In this document: in pieces, positions 1-11,646 of the stretch
Numbering within the stretch: position 1 is the first letter of the stretch
Layout: every line of letters starts with the position of its first letter
Source: Graphilbum fragrans
Lineage: Eukaryota; Ascomycota; Sordariomycetes; Ophiostomatales; Ophiostomataceae
Direction of reading: 5' to 3'
NCBI GenBank assembly: GCA_001513895.1
Contig: LLKO01000002.1
Span: 1,959,716-2,023,715, forward strand
Length of the DNA: 64,000 bases
Position numbers and translations under genes: made by a program
Notes under the pieces: model-generated
The model's input: the letters and a program-made list of their open reading frames with translations, nothing else
Databases searched by the model: none
Told to the model about the DNA's origin: nothing

Positions 1-3000
1 AACTGCCAGCTTGACACTCGGTCGTATTGGCCAATGGCCAATCTTCGTAGGCACTGTAGATCGCACAGCGCTTGTTCAACCTCATTGTTGACACGTATAT
101 GAGAAACCAGGCACCCGTGTATTCCATAATACAACTCGAGATAGGTGCACCCACGCCATGCGGTGCAAGCCTGAATGCTTCCAGTGTGTGCGCACTCTCA
201 GGCAACTGTCTGCACAAGTGTGAAGCACCGCCCGGAGCCATTGCTCAGCACCTCTTGGAAACGTTTCGTCGGCATACTATCGCTCTGCAGGCTGCCAATG
301 CGAGAATGCAGCCAACTACTCGTACAGCACAACTTCAGCCGAAGCCAGCCGCTCAAAGTGGACTCACTGAGAGGTCGCCTACGTCACGGAAGCAAAGTAT
401 ATACATACACATACAGTGCATACATCCATCTGGCCTGATACCAGAGCTGGTCACAGCATCCTCCGGAAAAAATACCTGATTCATTCCGCCGCCTGTTTAT
501 CCACAAAGAGATTCCCGCGAGCCATTGGGCGAGAACGTCCGCCTCTTAGTCTTCAAGGCTTTTTTTGTAAGGGAGGGAAGCAGAGGCAAAACGCGGTCGA
601 GAACCCGCCGACCAAGCTCGTATTCTCTCACCTCCCCCCGTCTGCTCGGGTGTATGTGCACAGCGATCCTGTTGCCACAGGTGGAACCTCCCACACAAAC
701 CAGCACATATGTACATAGGGGTCCTGCAAGGAGAGGGGATTGGCTGTAAGAATGGCACTACCCTCACTGTTGCCAAAGCTCCGTAGCGATGCGATGTTCC
801 TGAGGCGATGGCATGTACTCCGTCACTACAGATACATTGGCTCGCTGGGTGTGTAAGCATACACCGAAAGAAAAAAAAAGGTGGGAACAAATCTGGGAAC
901 AAGACGTCAGACACATATCATCATCCTTTGAGCCTTTGTCGCCCCGCCCCCTGCTTCTTCTCGTATTCCTCCCATGCTATCCTTGCTTTCGACAAAAGTA
1001 CCAGTGCTGTTCCCACCACAATGACAGCAGACAAAGACGAGTGCGCTACAAAGCTGGCATCCTGGAACGGATGACGTGAAAATGCACACTCCATACGCCG
1101 TAAGCGGTGCGTACCCGGAAGCAAGAGAGGATGCGAGGAATTCGCTCTGGGACACAGCGATGCCGACCCATTGTCACCTACGAAGCCAGGGATACATACC
1201 CAGCCGAGAACGGCTTGGAACAGAGACACCTGGACTCGCCGGCAAGAAAGGGTTCAGGCACTCGCGAACGCAAGCGCTCCCGAACAAATAGAAAATGTTT
1301 GATGTCGTCAACATTCGTATATCGTCCTCCGCCTGCAAATTAGTTCCAAGTAGAAGGAGACAGGAAGGGTACAAGACGCACACATATTTCTAGCGCAGCC
1401 TAGCGCTAGAGAAGCCTGTGCTTAGCGGGCGGTTTAGCGGGTCCAGGGAAGCCACACTGGAGCTCGCCGCTGGAGTGGAAGAACCGGAGACGCTGAAGTG
1501 CCTGGGGCGTGCGTATTGCTCCGTATTAGTCTGCCCAGAGCCGGCGCAGCGGGAGCGCTTCTTGGACCAGAGCGATGTGGAACAGGCTATCATAGGCGCC
1601 CTGGCCGCCCGATTCAGCTCCTGTACCCATCTTTGCAGGCTTCAGGGTGATACTTGCGCGCAGGTGGACGGCGCAGCAGAGCCGGATGTATCTTAGACAG
1701 TGGGCAGGATCGTGCCTTCCTAGCCTGCGCGCGCCGTATGCACTCCAGACGGGGATTATTCACCGGCTGATACAAGACCCAATTGTACGTCGTATCTTGC
1801 AGTCGTGCACGGATAGGGAGAGAGGCTGGAGCTCGTGGTAGCCAGATCGGCACTGGAAGGTGCGACGAGGCTGGGGCCGACACAAAAGGAAGCAAGAGCA
1901 CAGTGGCCAGGTGGCTAAGAAAACCAACTCGCCCACTGCATCCAGCAGGAATGTCAAGGTCCTTACTATGTACACGACAAAGAGAAACCCGCTATCGGCA
2001 AGATTTTTACGAAATGATGTCCACACCACCACCACCGCCGCCTGTACTCGTACATGCATGTACCTGACATACAGTCTACGGGATATCAGCCGTTTTTTCT
2101 CATACAGTGTACATGAAGTAAACGGCTAAAGTATCTGGTTGCCGCTCTGGCAAAACCAACCAACACACTAAACAACGCCGTCTCAACAGAAACTGGTGCC
2201 ATGAACATCGGGGCACCCAATTCCTGGCCCAACAGCGCGGAAGAGTATATTTAGGTTTCCTCTCACAGGCAGCGGGAGCGACTCGTTCCCAGGCGCATCG
2301 CCACGCCGACAAACGGCTGCGTTATATGGACATCGTTGGCTCCAAAGCCGTACAGTTATGGCTCAAAAATCGAGACAGACAAAAAAAGCATCAGTAGGGT
2401 AGATTGCCCAGTAAAATAGGGCCAGTCCTTTGGGCCGCTGCTGGTTCTGTCGGCCCTTCTTTCTCGAGAATACATGACTCGAACAGGTCACAGAACACGG
2501 CCCATCCATCTCCTCCTAGATTTCTGCTACATGCTTATCTTAGGCTCTTGGGCTATTTGGACTCTTATGAGACTTGGACTCTCTCGGCTTCCTCCAACAG
2601 CTGATAGAAATGGGCTAAAAATTCACCAGGAACCGGAAGGGCTCCGGCTTCTTTGGTGGCCCCATATATCTCCACAAGCTTTTGCGGATGCACCGAAAAC
2701 CAGGAAAAGAGGTGTCTGTTCGTACTGTCTATACGGTGTACATTGGCCGCCCGTGTCGATTTTGGCTCGCTCTCTACTCGTACTCCGTATTCATCCAGAC
2801 TCTCCACGGCGGGTTCTTGGTTCTCGGGTCTTCTATGAGGCAGCGAGTTACTTCATCTGTGTCGAGGGGCAAATCAAAACCGGGGCTTCTCTCAAAGTAC
2901 CCTGCACTATGAGTAGAAACCCGGTTTGCTCTTTGACACCCCAGTCAGACAAAAGCTTCTGTCTTTCAGCCTAGTCATCTACGTAGACCGTGATTCATCA

Positions 3001-4145
3001 TGGCATGCACATCTCGATTTTTATGGCTTTTCTGTTTTTATTACTGAAAACAAGAGAAGGAAAACACCTAGAGCACTTCGGCGGCTCGCTGTTCCTTTGT
3101 CAATCTGTCGTCAAACCCATTGGTAGGATAGGACATTACTCAGAGTCAGTGGTATTTTACTCAACCCCTTGGGTAAGTATGTCTCTGAGTATGTAAGAAA
3201 CCAGGTCGGAAGGCTGTTTTGGGCATGGATTGTTTCACCGGCTTCGACGTGTAGTGGACGCCTCTTCAGCACGGTGCTCTTTCCGCCCGACTCTCTCACC
3301 TCGAGGCCTCTCATCTCTCAAATCCATGCCATCATTACATGGACCGGGGTGTCGCCCCCCAGACTCTGTAGGACCCGTTCGCAATTGTAGCACAGTGATC
3401 TTCAACCTTTCATAGGTGGATACTGGCCGCCTATTGGCAGGGTCCCCCTAAGCCCCCTCCCATCGCCCCTGTGTATGATCCCATCTCGTATTCATGTCTA
3501 CCTGATTCGGTTCTTATCGATGCCTCCGATGGTGTTATGTAACAACAGAGTACTGGGGCCATCTTACGCTTTCAGTCGGGCTTCTCGTAGCTCTAGCAGA
3601 CGCCGTGTGTAAAGCTAGACAGCACTAGAAAATATCTTCTGGCCCGAACCAAGCGAGGATAGTGAGTTCGGCAAGCGGCATAGCTCTTCGCCAAGCTTCA
3701 GCCTGCCTTGGAACCGGCTCTCAGGTCTCTGGCGTACAGTTTTGGAAGAGGTACCTCGTGGCGGCCGCCGGTGCTTTCCTCGGGCTCGATTTCATTGTCT
3801 CTCTCCATCGGGTACCTACCGTCCATCATGGATGACAAGTAGTTACACCCTGAGAGTACTTTTGTACTTTCTCTCTCGTATACGCTCGAGATAGCCCGCC
3901 CGCCGACTTACTCGATTAACTTTCCTGAATTATCTATTTATTGCCCGGCCCCCTCCCCCGAGTTCCTTCTATCCTTTACCTTCTCTCTCTTCTCTTGATC
4001 TTACCCCACCACCAAACAACAAACACTCGTTTTTGTCTCTAATACAACAACCACACTCGCTTTGAGTCACCCACATTTATAATCCAACTTACACATTAAT
4101 TACCATCCTCCCTCACTTCTTATCCCACCACTTCCAACCGTCAAG
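1..4145. other. Gene-poor left edge and promoter of wall-protein gene
   Basis: No coding region could be supported in the first 3.9 kb. Open frames are short and overlap on both strands, show no recognisable domain, and are not joined by plausible introns. The stretch holds exact copies of the octamer TACTCGTA at about 317, 2045 and 2775, the last running directly into TACTCCGTA at 2781. From about 3940 the plus strand becomes pyrimidine-rich, then C/A-rich with CAACA-type runs up to the ATG at 4146. This is typical of the core promoter and 5' leader of a strongly expressed fungal gene. Confidence 0.6.
3940..4145 (+). promoter_or_regulatory. CT-rich core promoter and CAA-rich 5' leader
   Basis: A pyrimidine-rich block (about 3945-4000) is followed by an A/C-rich, G-poor leader with repeated CAACA/CCACCA motifs ending at TCAAGATG. 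CT-rich tracts upstream of unstructured CA-rich leaders are common in highly expressed filamentous-fungal genes. The transcription start was not determined. Confidence 0.45.
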
Positions 4146-5304
4146 ATGAAGGCTGCTTTCTCTGTCCTGGCCCTCGCCGCTTCGGCTCTGGCGAGCCGCG
4201 TCCCTGTCCGTCGCGGTGAGGGTGCCGTCTGGCGCCGTGACCTGAACACCACAGACACCACTACGGATGTCATCTACACGACCACCACCGTCTGCCCTGT
4301 GACCACCTGGGCCCCGGAGAACGGCACCTCGAAGGAGGTCACCTAGTGAGTAATCTCTCTGGTCTACAGGAGGCGACTAGAGCATAGCCGTACTAACAAT
4401 TGTAGCCTGACCACCTCGACCATTGTCCTGACCAGCTGCCCCGGCGGCTGCACCAAGACTCCTGCCCCTCCTGCCCCGGGCACCACGACTGTCATTGGCA
4501 CCACCTACGTAAGTCATTTCCATCTGATTTGCGTTTAAAATGCTGTTAAATCACTAGCTAACAAGCATCACAGACCACCGTCTGCCCTGTGACGTGAGTC
4601 TTTACCTCTTCTTCTGTCATACAAGCTAAGAAGGCTTGGAACGTTGCAAGGATGGCCGTCGAAGGAAAAACAAAGTGACACTAACAATGGCAAACAGCTG
4701 GACTCGCACCGTCGGTAACACCACCACCTGGGACACCTACACCACGACCAGCACGGTCTCCACTACCTACACGGCCTCGGTCTGCGAGACTACGTATGTG
4801 TTTCCCTCCCATGAAATAGATACGACGCTCTTGTCACTAACTCTTGGTTTCTAGCACGTACTACACGACCACCAGCTGCCCGACCATTGTCTACACTGTG
4901 ACCTCGGAGGGCTCCACCTACGAGAGCACCTCCACTCAGACTCTGACCGTGCCGACCTCGTCTGTGTACACCACCACGGTAAGTCGACGTGATAAAGATT
5001 GGAGTCTTCAAAGAAAATATACAAAAATCCAAAGTGCCAAATACTAACCCAATTATAGGTCCCTGTTGTCCCTACCACCGCCCCTGGCGCCACCGTCCCT
5101 GTCACCCCGGCTCCGGCTACCACCCCCCCGGCTACCACCCCCCCGGCTGCCACCACCCCGGGTGTCACTACGACCGCTCCCGTTGTCGTGGGGAGCCCCA
5201 CCACCACGGGCCCGAGCGTGGTCACTGCTGGTGCTCACGTCAACGGCGCCCCGGCTGGCGTGGCTCTGGTGGCCGGCATGGTCGGTCTCCTGGCTCTGGC
5301 TTAA
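4146..5304 (+). CDS. Thr-rich GPI-anchored cell wall protein, six exons
   Basis: Proposed exons are 4146-4345, 4406-4508, 4574-4593, 4698-4793, 4855-4978 and 5059-5304; all joins keep frame and give 262 aa. The N-terminus is a signal peptide (MKAAFSVLALAASALA) followed by a possible dibasic processing site (VRR, WRR). The mature part is Thr/Ser-rich with four short Cys-containing modules built around TTTVCPVT, LTSCPGGC and TTSCPTIVYTV, then a Pro/Thr/Ala linker (ATTPP repeats). It ends in a hydrophobic tail (APAGVALVAGMVGLLALA) preceded by HVNG, which fits a GPI-attachment signal. This architecture resembles clock-controlled CCG-6-like and related fungal wall mannoproteins. A structural role in the cell wall is inferred. 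Dense O-mannosylation is expected from composition. The third exon is only 20 nt. Confidence 0.85.
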
Positions 5305-6333
5305 ATCTAGGCTCTGTCTGGATCACCATCTCCCCCTACTTCTCTAAGCAGGGCGATTATCTATTTCCTAAAAAACACTCTTACCACCGACACTTACAAT
5401 CACTCGCTGATTATGACACTCCTTTCATGACAACTGATTTTATTTTTGCTTTACTACATTTCTTCGTCCTCCGGTGGCCAGCTCGTCGTTCTCATGTTCG
5501 TCTACGGATCAGAGAGACCTGTTGCCATCGGGGCTGTCTTTGGGATGGATTTTTTTCACATGCAAACGGCAGGGATATATAGGAGCAACAACGGATACGT
5601 TGCGCAGACAGGGCAGGGGTAATGCACGGATCGGATAACGGTAAAAATGAACGAAAACAAAACACCTTGTCGGACACATGTTTGTTCCATCAACTTTGTA
5701 CTAGGCTGATGGATGGCATGGCGTCCACCTACCTTGGCTGTATGGAAGGTTCAAAAGAAAATTCAATCATAGACTTGTCTGTACATATTCAATACAAATA
5801 TCGGTGGTAATAATATGGTGCCTCGTGGAGCATGTGACGCGTGTGGTTAAAATTGCATACACTCGCTGCGTCAGCACCGAGACCCGAGACACATGATTCG
5901 CATGTGCAACGGCGCAACTGGTCTAAAGACATGCAGAAGGATCCCGGCATGCACGTTAAACGAGGACAACGTTACGGCAGCGGCAGAGCACGAGTGCTTG
6001 AAATAGATGCACAAGGTGAATGGTAGGGTCAAGTGAATCAAACCTGGCGTTTTCAGCGAACGCTGTATACTGGAACTCTTTGGTAAGATATACCCCGTAA
6101 GCTATATGGGCTCACGGCTGAGTAAGAACTGAATAAGAACAAGACATCAAGAACAAGATGCATCCTGGGTATGACTCCTAGAACCCCGAATCTAGATGCA
6201 ACCGACCTCTAGCACGTGCGAGGAAACCAAAAAAAAAGAATAAATAGGCAGATAGATCGACGATGTGGACATCGATGGACGTAAAGATGGCAGATATGTC
6301 GAGGGGTAGTGAGGGTGTGGGTTTTCTGGGCAT
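5305..6333. other. Convergent 3' intergenic region
   Basis: Lies between the stop codons of the wall-protein gene (plus) and the acyltransferase gene (minus). It is more AT-rich than the flanking exons and holds only short frames. It presumably contains both 3' UTRs. Nothing else was recognised. Confidence 0.6.
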
Positions 6334-7347
6334 CTATGATGCCTTGTCGACGCCGGAGGACACGGCCACGATAGGCACGCCGTTCTTGGCCGGAGATTCA
6401 ACAGCAGCCGGCATAGAGAGCGGAGCTGTCTCGCCGCGTGCCTGTGCTGTGAGAGAGATGAGCTCACGCAGCATCAGCTCCCGTATGCGGACGGAGAGGT
6501 CGGTGACGTCGTCCGCGGTAAGGCCCTCGGTGGGAATGGGGTCGAGGACTGGGGGTTAGCGGGGAACAATCGGAACAACCTTTGGAGAGAAACAAGCAGG
6601 CACCCATCTACCTTTGATGGGGACGCGTCCGGCACGGAATATGTGCTTCGGCGTGGAATAGACGTGGCTGTAGTTGGCGACGACGACGGGGACGATGGGG
6701 ACGCCGGCCTGGACAGCTAGGTGGAAGGCGCCCTTCTTGAAGGGCAGCAGCATGGGCTCCTGGGCGCCGCTGCGGGTGCCTTCGGGGAACATGTAGACGC
6801 TCTGGCGCTGCGTGCGGATGGCGTCGGCGGCACCACGCATGGCTTCGCGGGCATCGCGGCTGTTGGCGCGGTCGATGAAGATGGTGCCGCTGAGGCGCAT
6901 GAACCAGCCGAGAAAGGGGTAGTTGCGCAGCGAGCTCTTGGCCGTGACGCTGCAGTAGCGCGGGAACATGGAGCCCAGCATGAGCACGTCGAGCGCGGTC
7001 TGGTGGTTGCCGATGAAGACGGCAGGACGCGTGGACTCGAGAATGCCGGCCGGGTCCTCGACGGTAAAGATCACGCCGGTGGTCGCGGCCATGCAGTACT
7101 TGAAGGCGCGCGCGGTCGTCCATTGCGAGATTTGCCAGTGGTCGCCGCCGCGGAGCCGCAGCACAATAGAGGCGACGACGCCATAGAGGGCGACGACACA
7201 GACGGCAAACCAGGAGACGAGCAGCCGGGCCGCGAAGCCGGCGAGGTGTGTCACGGGGGACAGCATGTAGAGGACGATGACGGCGCCGACAAAGCGGAGG
7301 AGAAACCAGGCGACAGCCGATGCAGCGCGAACCAGGAAAGCGGCCAT
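6334..7347 (-). CDS. slc1: 1-acyl-sn-glycerol-3-phosphate acyltransferase (LPAAT)
   Basis: Two exons, 7347-6612 and 6548-6334, flank a 63-nt intron with branch CTAAC; 316 aa. The enzyme acylates lysophosphatidic acid at sn-2 to phosphatidic acid, the common precursor of phospholipids and triacylglycerol, in the ER or lipid droplets. Motif I NHQTALD (NHx4D, residues 114-120) and motif III FPEGTR (187-192) of the PlsC family are intact. Two hydrophobic segments occupy about residues 10-32 and 40-63. The C-terminal exon (VLDPIPTEGLTADDV) matches the usual fungal SLC1 tail, which supports the splice. The length is normal for the family. A degenerate 12-nt tandem repeat lies about 110-170 nt upstream of the ATG. 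Confidence 0.93.
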
Positions 7348-8809
7348 GTGGGGAGGTAGGGGTGGCAGGGGGTAGGGGTGTTAGGGTAGTAGAAGAGGGG
7401 GAGAGGGAGAGGAGAACGAAAAGATGGAGGCGGACACGAGGGGGGGAGAAGAGACGGAAAGGAATCACCAGAGGGAATCGACAGAGGAATCGCCAGAGGA
7501 GTCGACAGAGGAATCGACGAATAGAGACAAGGCTACAAGCTCGTTCGCAACGATGGGTCCGTCTCGTGGTGCCGACTGAAACAACCTCGACCCGGCCGCC
7601 GCTTGCTGTGGGTTTCTTGGCTCCCGATCGCGATGTGAGGCTGCGGTCGCCGCCTTATAGCTTCTGGCCGCTGCTCGCAGGCCCCGTTTTTCCCTTTTCG
7701 TTTTTGTTGGGAGCGGGGCCGTCTCTATGGGGCAGGCCGACGCGGCTTAGTTCCTGTCGTAGTAATTTACGTTGTAGAGACAGAGTAAACCATCAGCTTC
7801 ATGTGCGCCGAATCTTCAGGAGCAGAAACAGCTGCCGGTGCTCTCGTGTTCGCTTACGCCGTCCCGGGCGTGACTGGGTGCTCCTGCGTCGTGTCGTCTG
7901 TTGTCGAGGCAGTTCGAGGCAGTGGCCGCAAAAAAGTACGCCGGGTGCGCCGAGTGTCGTCGCGGAGCGGAAGTGAAAAATCTCAGTGTAAGAGGGCCGA
8001 CCGCACAGAAAATTGGTGGGATGGAATGTCCAAATGGCAGCCTGTGGTTGGCTAGAGCGGGCGGACCCACACCTAGCTAAGCCGAGGGACAGCTGCCCTG
8101 GCCATTTGTGGCTGGAAGAGCACGACAGCTGCGCTCAACTCGCACTGTTAGATGTCAGCCGAATCATGTTGGGGCATCAGGAATAGAACACGCGCTGTTG
8201 CTGTGATACTAAAAGCACCGCTGATCATGTTGAACCGGAGGACAGACGACCAGGCATCTGGACATCTGGGTAGGGCCGCTGCATGTGATCCAGATGGCAA
8301 GCTGATGGCAACATGGGACGTCATGGAGTTGACACCTATAGCTAGCCACATACCGCCTATAGCAGCTGGCCAGATCACTGGGCTTTCCACAGGGTGCGAC
8401 CACCACGACATCTACGACATTGGCAGGCGAAGCTCCTAGGCCATCTATGCATCTATCCGCCTTATGCATACACGCCGTATAGAATCGTAATACTAATCGT
8501 ACATTCACTAGAACAGTGCCAAATTCTGCACTGTGCCAGTAGGGACACTGTTCCACACAGGCTATCAACATCCAAACTTGTTATGTTGCATCGTTGATGC
8601 GCGACAGACCTGCCACGCCAGACGTTACCCGCGGACAGAACTCCGTGGCCACGAACACGGCTGTTGCTGCCTGCCTAGCTGCCGCTCAACAGCATCGACC
8701 GGCCTACATTGGCAGATTGCCCGCCGTCTTTGCGCTCTCATCCGTTGCACTGTGAGCCACAAGAGCTTCAGGAGGCCTACGACGACGATCCGAAGTAGAC
8801 GCCACCAGC
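7348..8809. promoter_or_regulatory. Divergent intergenic region, LPAAT / DENN gene
   Basis: Separates the minus-strand LPAAT start (7347) from the plus-strand DENN-family start (8810) and should hold both promoters. It includes the tandem repeat at 7461-7521. The longest open frame here (7320-7976, plus) is Arg-rich, domainless and overlaps the LPAAT start, so it is not called. Confidence 0.5.
7461..7521. repeat. 12-13 nt tandem repeat, about five copies
   Basis: Five imperfect units of the form GGAATCGACAGA (7461, 7473, 7486, 7498 and 7510) lie in the LPAAT upstream or leader region. Units differ by one to three substitutions. Confidence 0.8.
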
Positions 8810-11320
8810 ATGGCAGCCTCAGAGCACCGGCCCGAGGCTCTCGTGCTGCCGGCCCGGGCAGACACCATCGCCCAGGGACTGCTCCCAGATCGGCCGCCGA
8901 TTGCCGCGCTCTTCCTGATCGAGTTCGACGTCAAGGCCGGCTACACCATTGTGTGGAAGCAGGCAGCGCCAGGCCTAGAATTGAGCGGCGCGGTGGAGTT
9001 TAAGAGCTTGCCGTCGGGCTTGCATGCCGTGTCGGAGGATTTGATCTACTTTGTGCACGAGAACGAGGAGGGAGCGAGCACCGGCCGCCAAAGCACAAGT
9101 GGAAGTGGACGCGGCGAGGCTTCAGGGGCTTCAGGGACCGGATCGGCTGCGGCAGCTTCCACTGCCGGTGGCTACGCCGGGCTGAGCGCATTTATCAACC
9201 TCCCGACCGACGATGCGGAGGCGCGCAATGCCCGGATGGTGGCTGTCGGCGTGCTGGTGCCGCGGAGCTTCGGCCGGTTGGGACGAGCATGGCGACACGC
9301 CGAAGCGTTGACCGATATGGCCAAGTAAGAGACCCTGGCTGGACGAATCACGAGGGAGGATGAGAAGAGATAGCAGACGGCTAACGTGGTTTTTTCCATA
9401 GGAAAATTGCTGCGGATCCCGGTGCCACGCCGATATTAGAGGGCTACTGGCAAGAGAACAGCGGCCCTGCGACCACAACAGCCCCGGCGACAGCGACGAC
9501 GACGGCAACAACGGGAACAACAGCAACAACAGCAACAGCATACTCTCCTACCGAAGACACCGCGCGTGTCTCGTCGTCCTTAGCTATCGATTCACCGCTC
9601 AGCTCGCCCATTGGATACGCACCCAATTTCCGCGCAGGCTTGGGCAGCCGATTTGGTCACACGCGAAACCGCTCGGCCTCGGACGGTACGGCTCTTTTGC
9701 TTCCTCCCGGCCACCGCCTGCCGCCGCTGCACCCAGCCTGGAGCCTGACGTCGCTGCTGGACACCTTTGGGCCGCTGATCTTCCCCATCTACCGGGCGGC
9801 GCTGCTGCGGAAGCGGATTCTCATCTCTACGCATGCCCCGGTGCGCGAAGCGAACAACTTTGGTAAGAGCGTGGCTGGCCTGCTATCCGTCTTTTGCGGC
9901 TCTCTGTGGCAGAGGTACTAAACCAACAGTGTACAACCTTTCTGTCCTAGCCAACATTCCCATCTCCGTGCTGGATATCCTCGACCCGTCCGCTCTGCCG
10001 CGGCAGCGCATCCGGCCGCTGTTCACCATTGGCGTCAACGACATTGCCTTTTTGGCCGAGGACGCCGCAGCGTCCAAACGAGCCGAGGCCGCCCGAGCAA
10101 CGCCCGGACGCTACAGCGACGACAATACGGCCGACATGGGCGACGGCGAGGGCCCCGGCTGGATCGCCTGCACGACGGACAGCATCCTAGCGATGAAGCG
10201 CGATCTCTGGGACGTGCTGATCACGATGCCGCCGGCGCACGCAGCCCAGGCAAAGCAACGCGTCTGGCCCAAGGTCGAGTACGCCGACGGCAGCGCGCCT
10301 GCCACGGCCACCCAGCGCGACCTGCGGCGTTTCCGGGCACTGACCAGCGGCCTTGCGCGGCTGGCCAGCCAGGCGGCGTCTGCCTCCCGTGGTGGTCGCC
10401 AAGGTCGCCGAGGTCGGCGGGGTCGACGGGGGTGCCATCAGAGGCTGTTTACACAGGACGGGGCCCAGCTCGGGGAGGCGGCCGACGCGATCGTCGAGCC
10501 GGTGACCTGGGCAGCACTGGCCTACAGCGGGTTCATGTGGTGGGCCACCGCGGGCGAGCAGCGGCGGTCTGACGAGGTCGAAGAGAGCATTCTCGATGCG
10601 TCGCTGCTGGCAGACATTGTGCCGGGTCCGCAGCCAGGAAGTGCACCCGAGGAAGAGGAAGCGGCCGGGGATGCCGATCACGATGCCGCCGACGACGACG
10701 GCGACGAAGAGGAAGAGGACGACGATGACGACGATGACGACGAGGAGCGCGCTCAGGTCGAGCTCGCCATCATCACCTACTTCCACCGGCTGACGACGCA
10801 GACCCTGTCTGTGCTGGCCGACATTGTCGAGAGCAGCGAGGACGACGACGGCGACTACGACGACAACGAGGCGGACAGCCGTGCCGGGGCCTACTACGCC
10901 GATGGCGATGCCGATGCGGACCGTGCGGCCGCGCACCCCGATGAGGAGGGCGACGAGACCGACGAAGCAGGCGACCACGAAGATGCCGGGCCGCTTCGGG
11001 CCGCACCGTCGTCGGCCTCGTCCACGGCTCTCTTGCTGCGCCGCCGCGGACGGGGCACCGTGTCGCGACGAGGCGGCCGTCATGGGCCATGGCAAAGCCC
11101 CAGTCCCAGTCCCGGTCCAGCTGCTGCCGGCGCCAGCTCCCCTGCCACGACGGCCCACGGCCTACGCGTGAGCAGCGACGCCGTCTCCCGCATGGGCCTC
11201 GACGTGTGGAGCGCGGCCGATGCTGCGTTTGTGCGCGGCGTGGCCTGGCAGTACTTTGGCCGGCGCGGCGCGCAGGTCGAGGGCAAGGGCGTCGAGGTGT
11301 GCGGGCTCAAGATCTGCTGA
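8810..11320 (+). CDS. DENN-family protein, LCHN/DENND11-like (DUF2347/DUF4484 type)
   Basis: Three exons, 8810-9324, 9402-9862 and 9930-11320, join in frame to 788 aa. The N-terminus (AALFLIEFDVKAGYTIVWKQ, then HAVSEDLIYFVHE) is typical of fungal relatives of human LCHN/DENND11 and yeast ANR2. The exon 2-3 junction restores NNFVYNLSVLANIPIS, another conserved stretch, and the extreme C-terminus (MGLDVWSAADAAFVRGVAWQ) is the usual end of the family. DENN proteins generally regulate Rab-type GTPases; that role here is inferred. Low-complexity insertions include an Ala/Thr tract around residues 180-200, a Gly/Arg tract, and a long Asp/Glu run encoded at 10680-10745. The ATG at 8810 is the first in frame and follows CCACCAGC. 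Confidence 0.82.
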
Positions 11321-11646
11321 CTAGCCGGCGGGCTGGCCGTTGCGCTAGCTGCCGCTGCTGTGACGGCGACGGTGACGGTGCGGCGGTGAGGCCTGTCTGG
11401 GGACGGAGCGGGGCGATGGGCATGTCTATGTCGCTTCGAATACACGTGCACTTGTATATAGGCTTGTTTGTACGATTACGGTGCGTGGCTTGCAACATGG
11501 TGCAGTCTACAGCGGATAGGCAGTTTTGGGTCATTTCAATGGTATTCTTGAATTTCTTGAATTTCTTGGATTTCTGCATATCTATCATTCATACGCACAC
11601 AACGGCGCTGCTATGACACGCTCGACCTGCCAACGGCAACGACCAT
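11321..11646. other. Convergent 3' intergenic region with 9-nt tandem repeat
   Basis: Short gap between two convergent stop codons. It contains three near-perfect copies of a 9-mer, TTCTTGAAT, at about 11545-11573. No gene was seen. Confidence 0.6.
11545..11573. repeat. 9-nt tandem repeat (TTCTTGAAT), three copies
   Basis: TTCTTGAAT is repeated three times, the last copy ending GGAT in place of GAAT. It is in noncoding sequence. Confidence 0.75.

Noticed and set aside
2474..2974. 166-aa plus-strand open frame near the left edge
   Set aside because: Overlaps several other frames of similar length on both strands; composition is not coding-like and no motif is visible.
7320..7976. 218-aa Arg-rich frame
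   Set aside because: It overlaps the LPAAT start on the opposite strand and includes the 12-nt tandem repeat; no domain.
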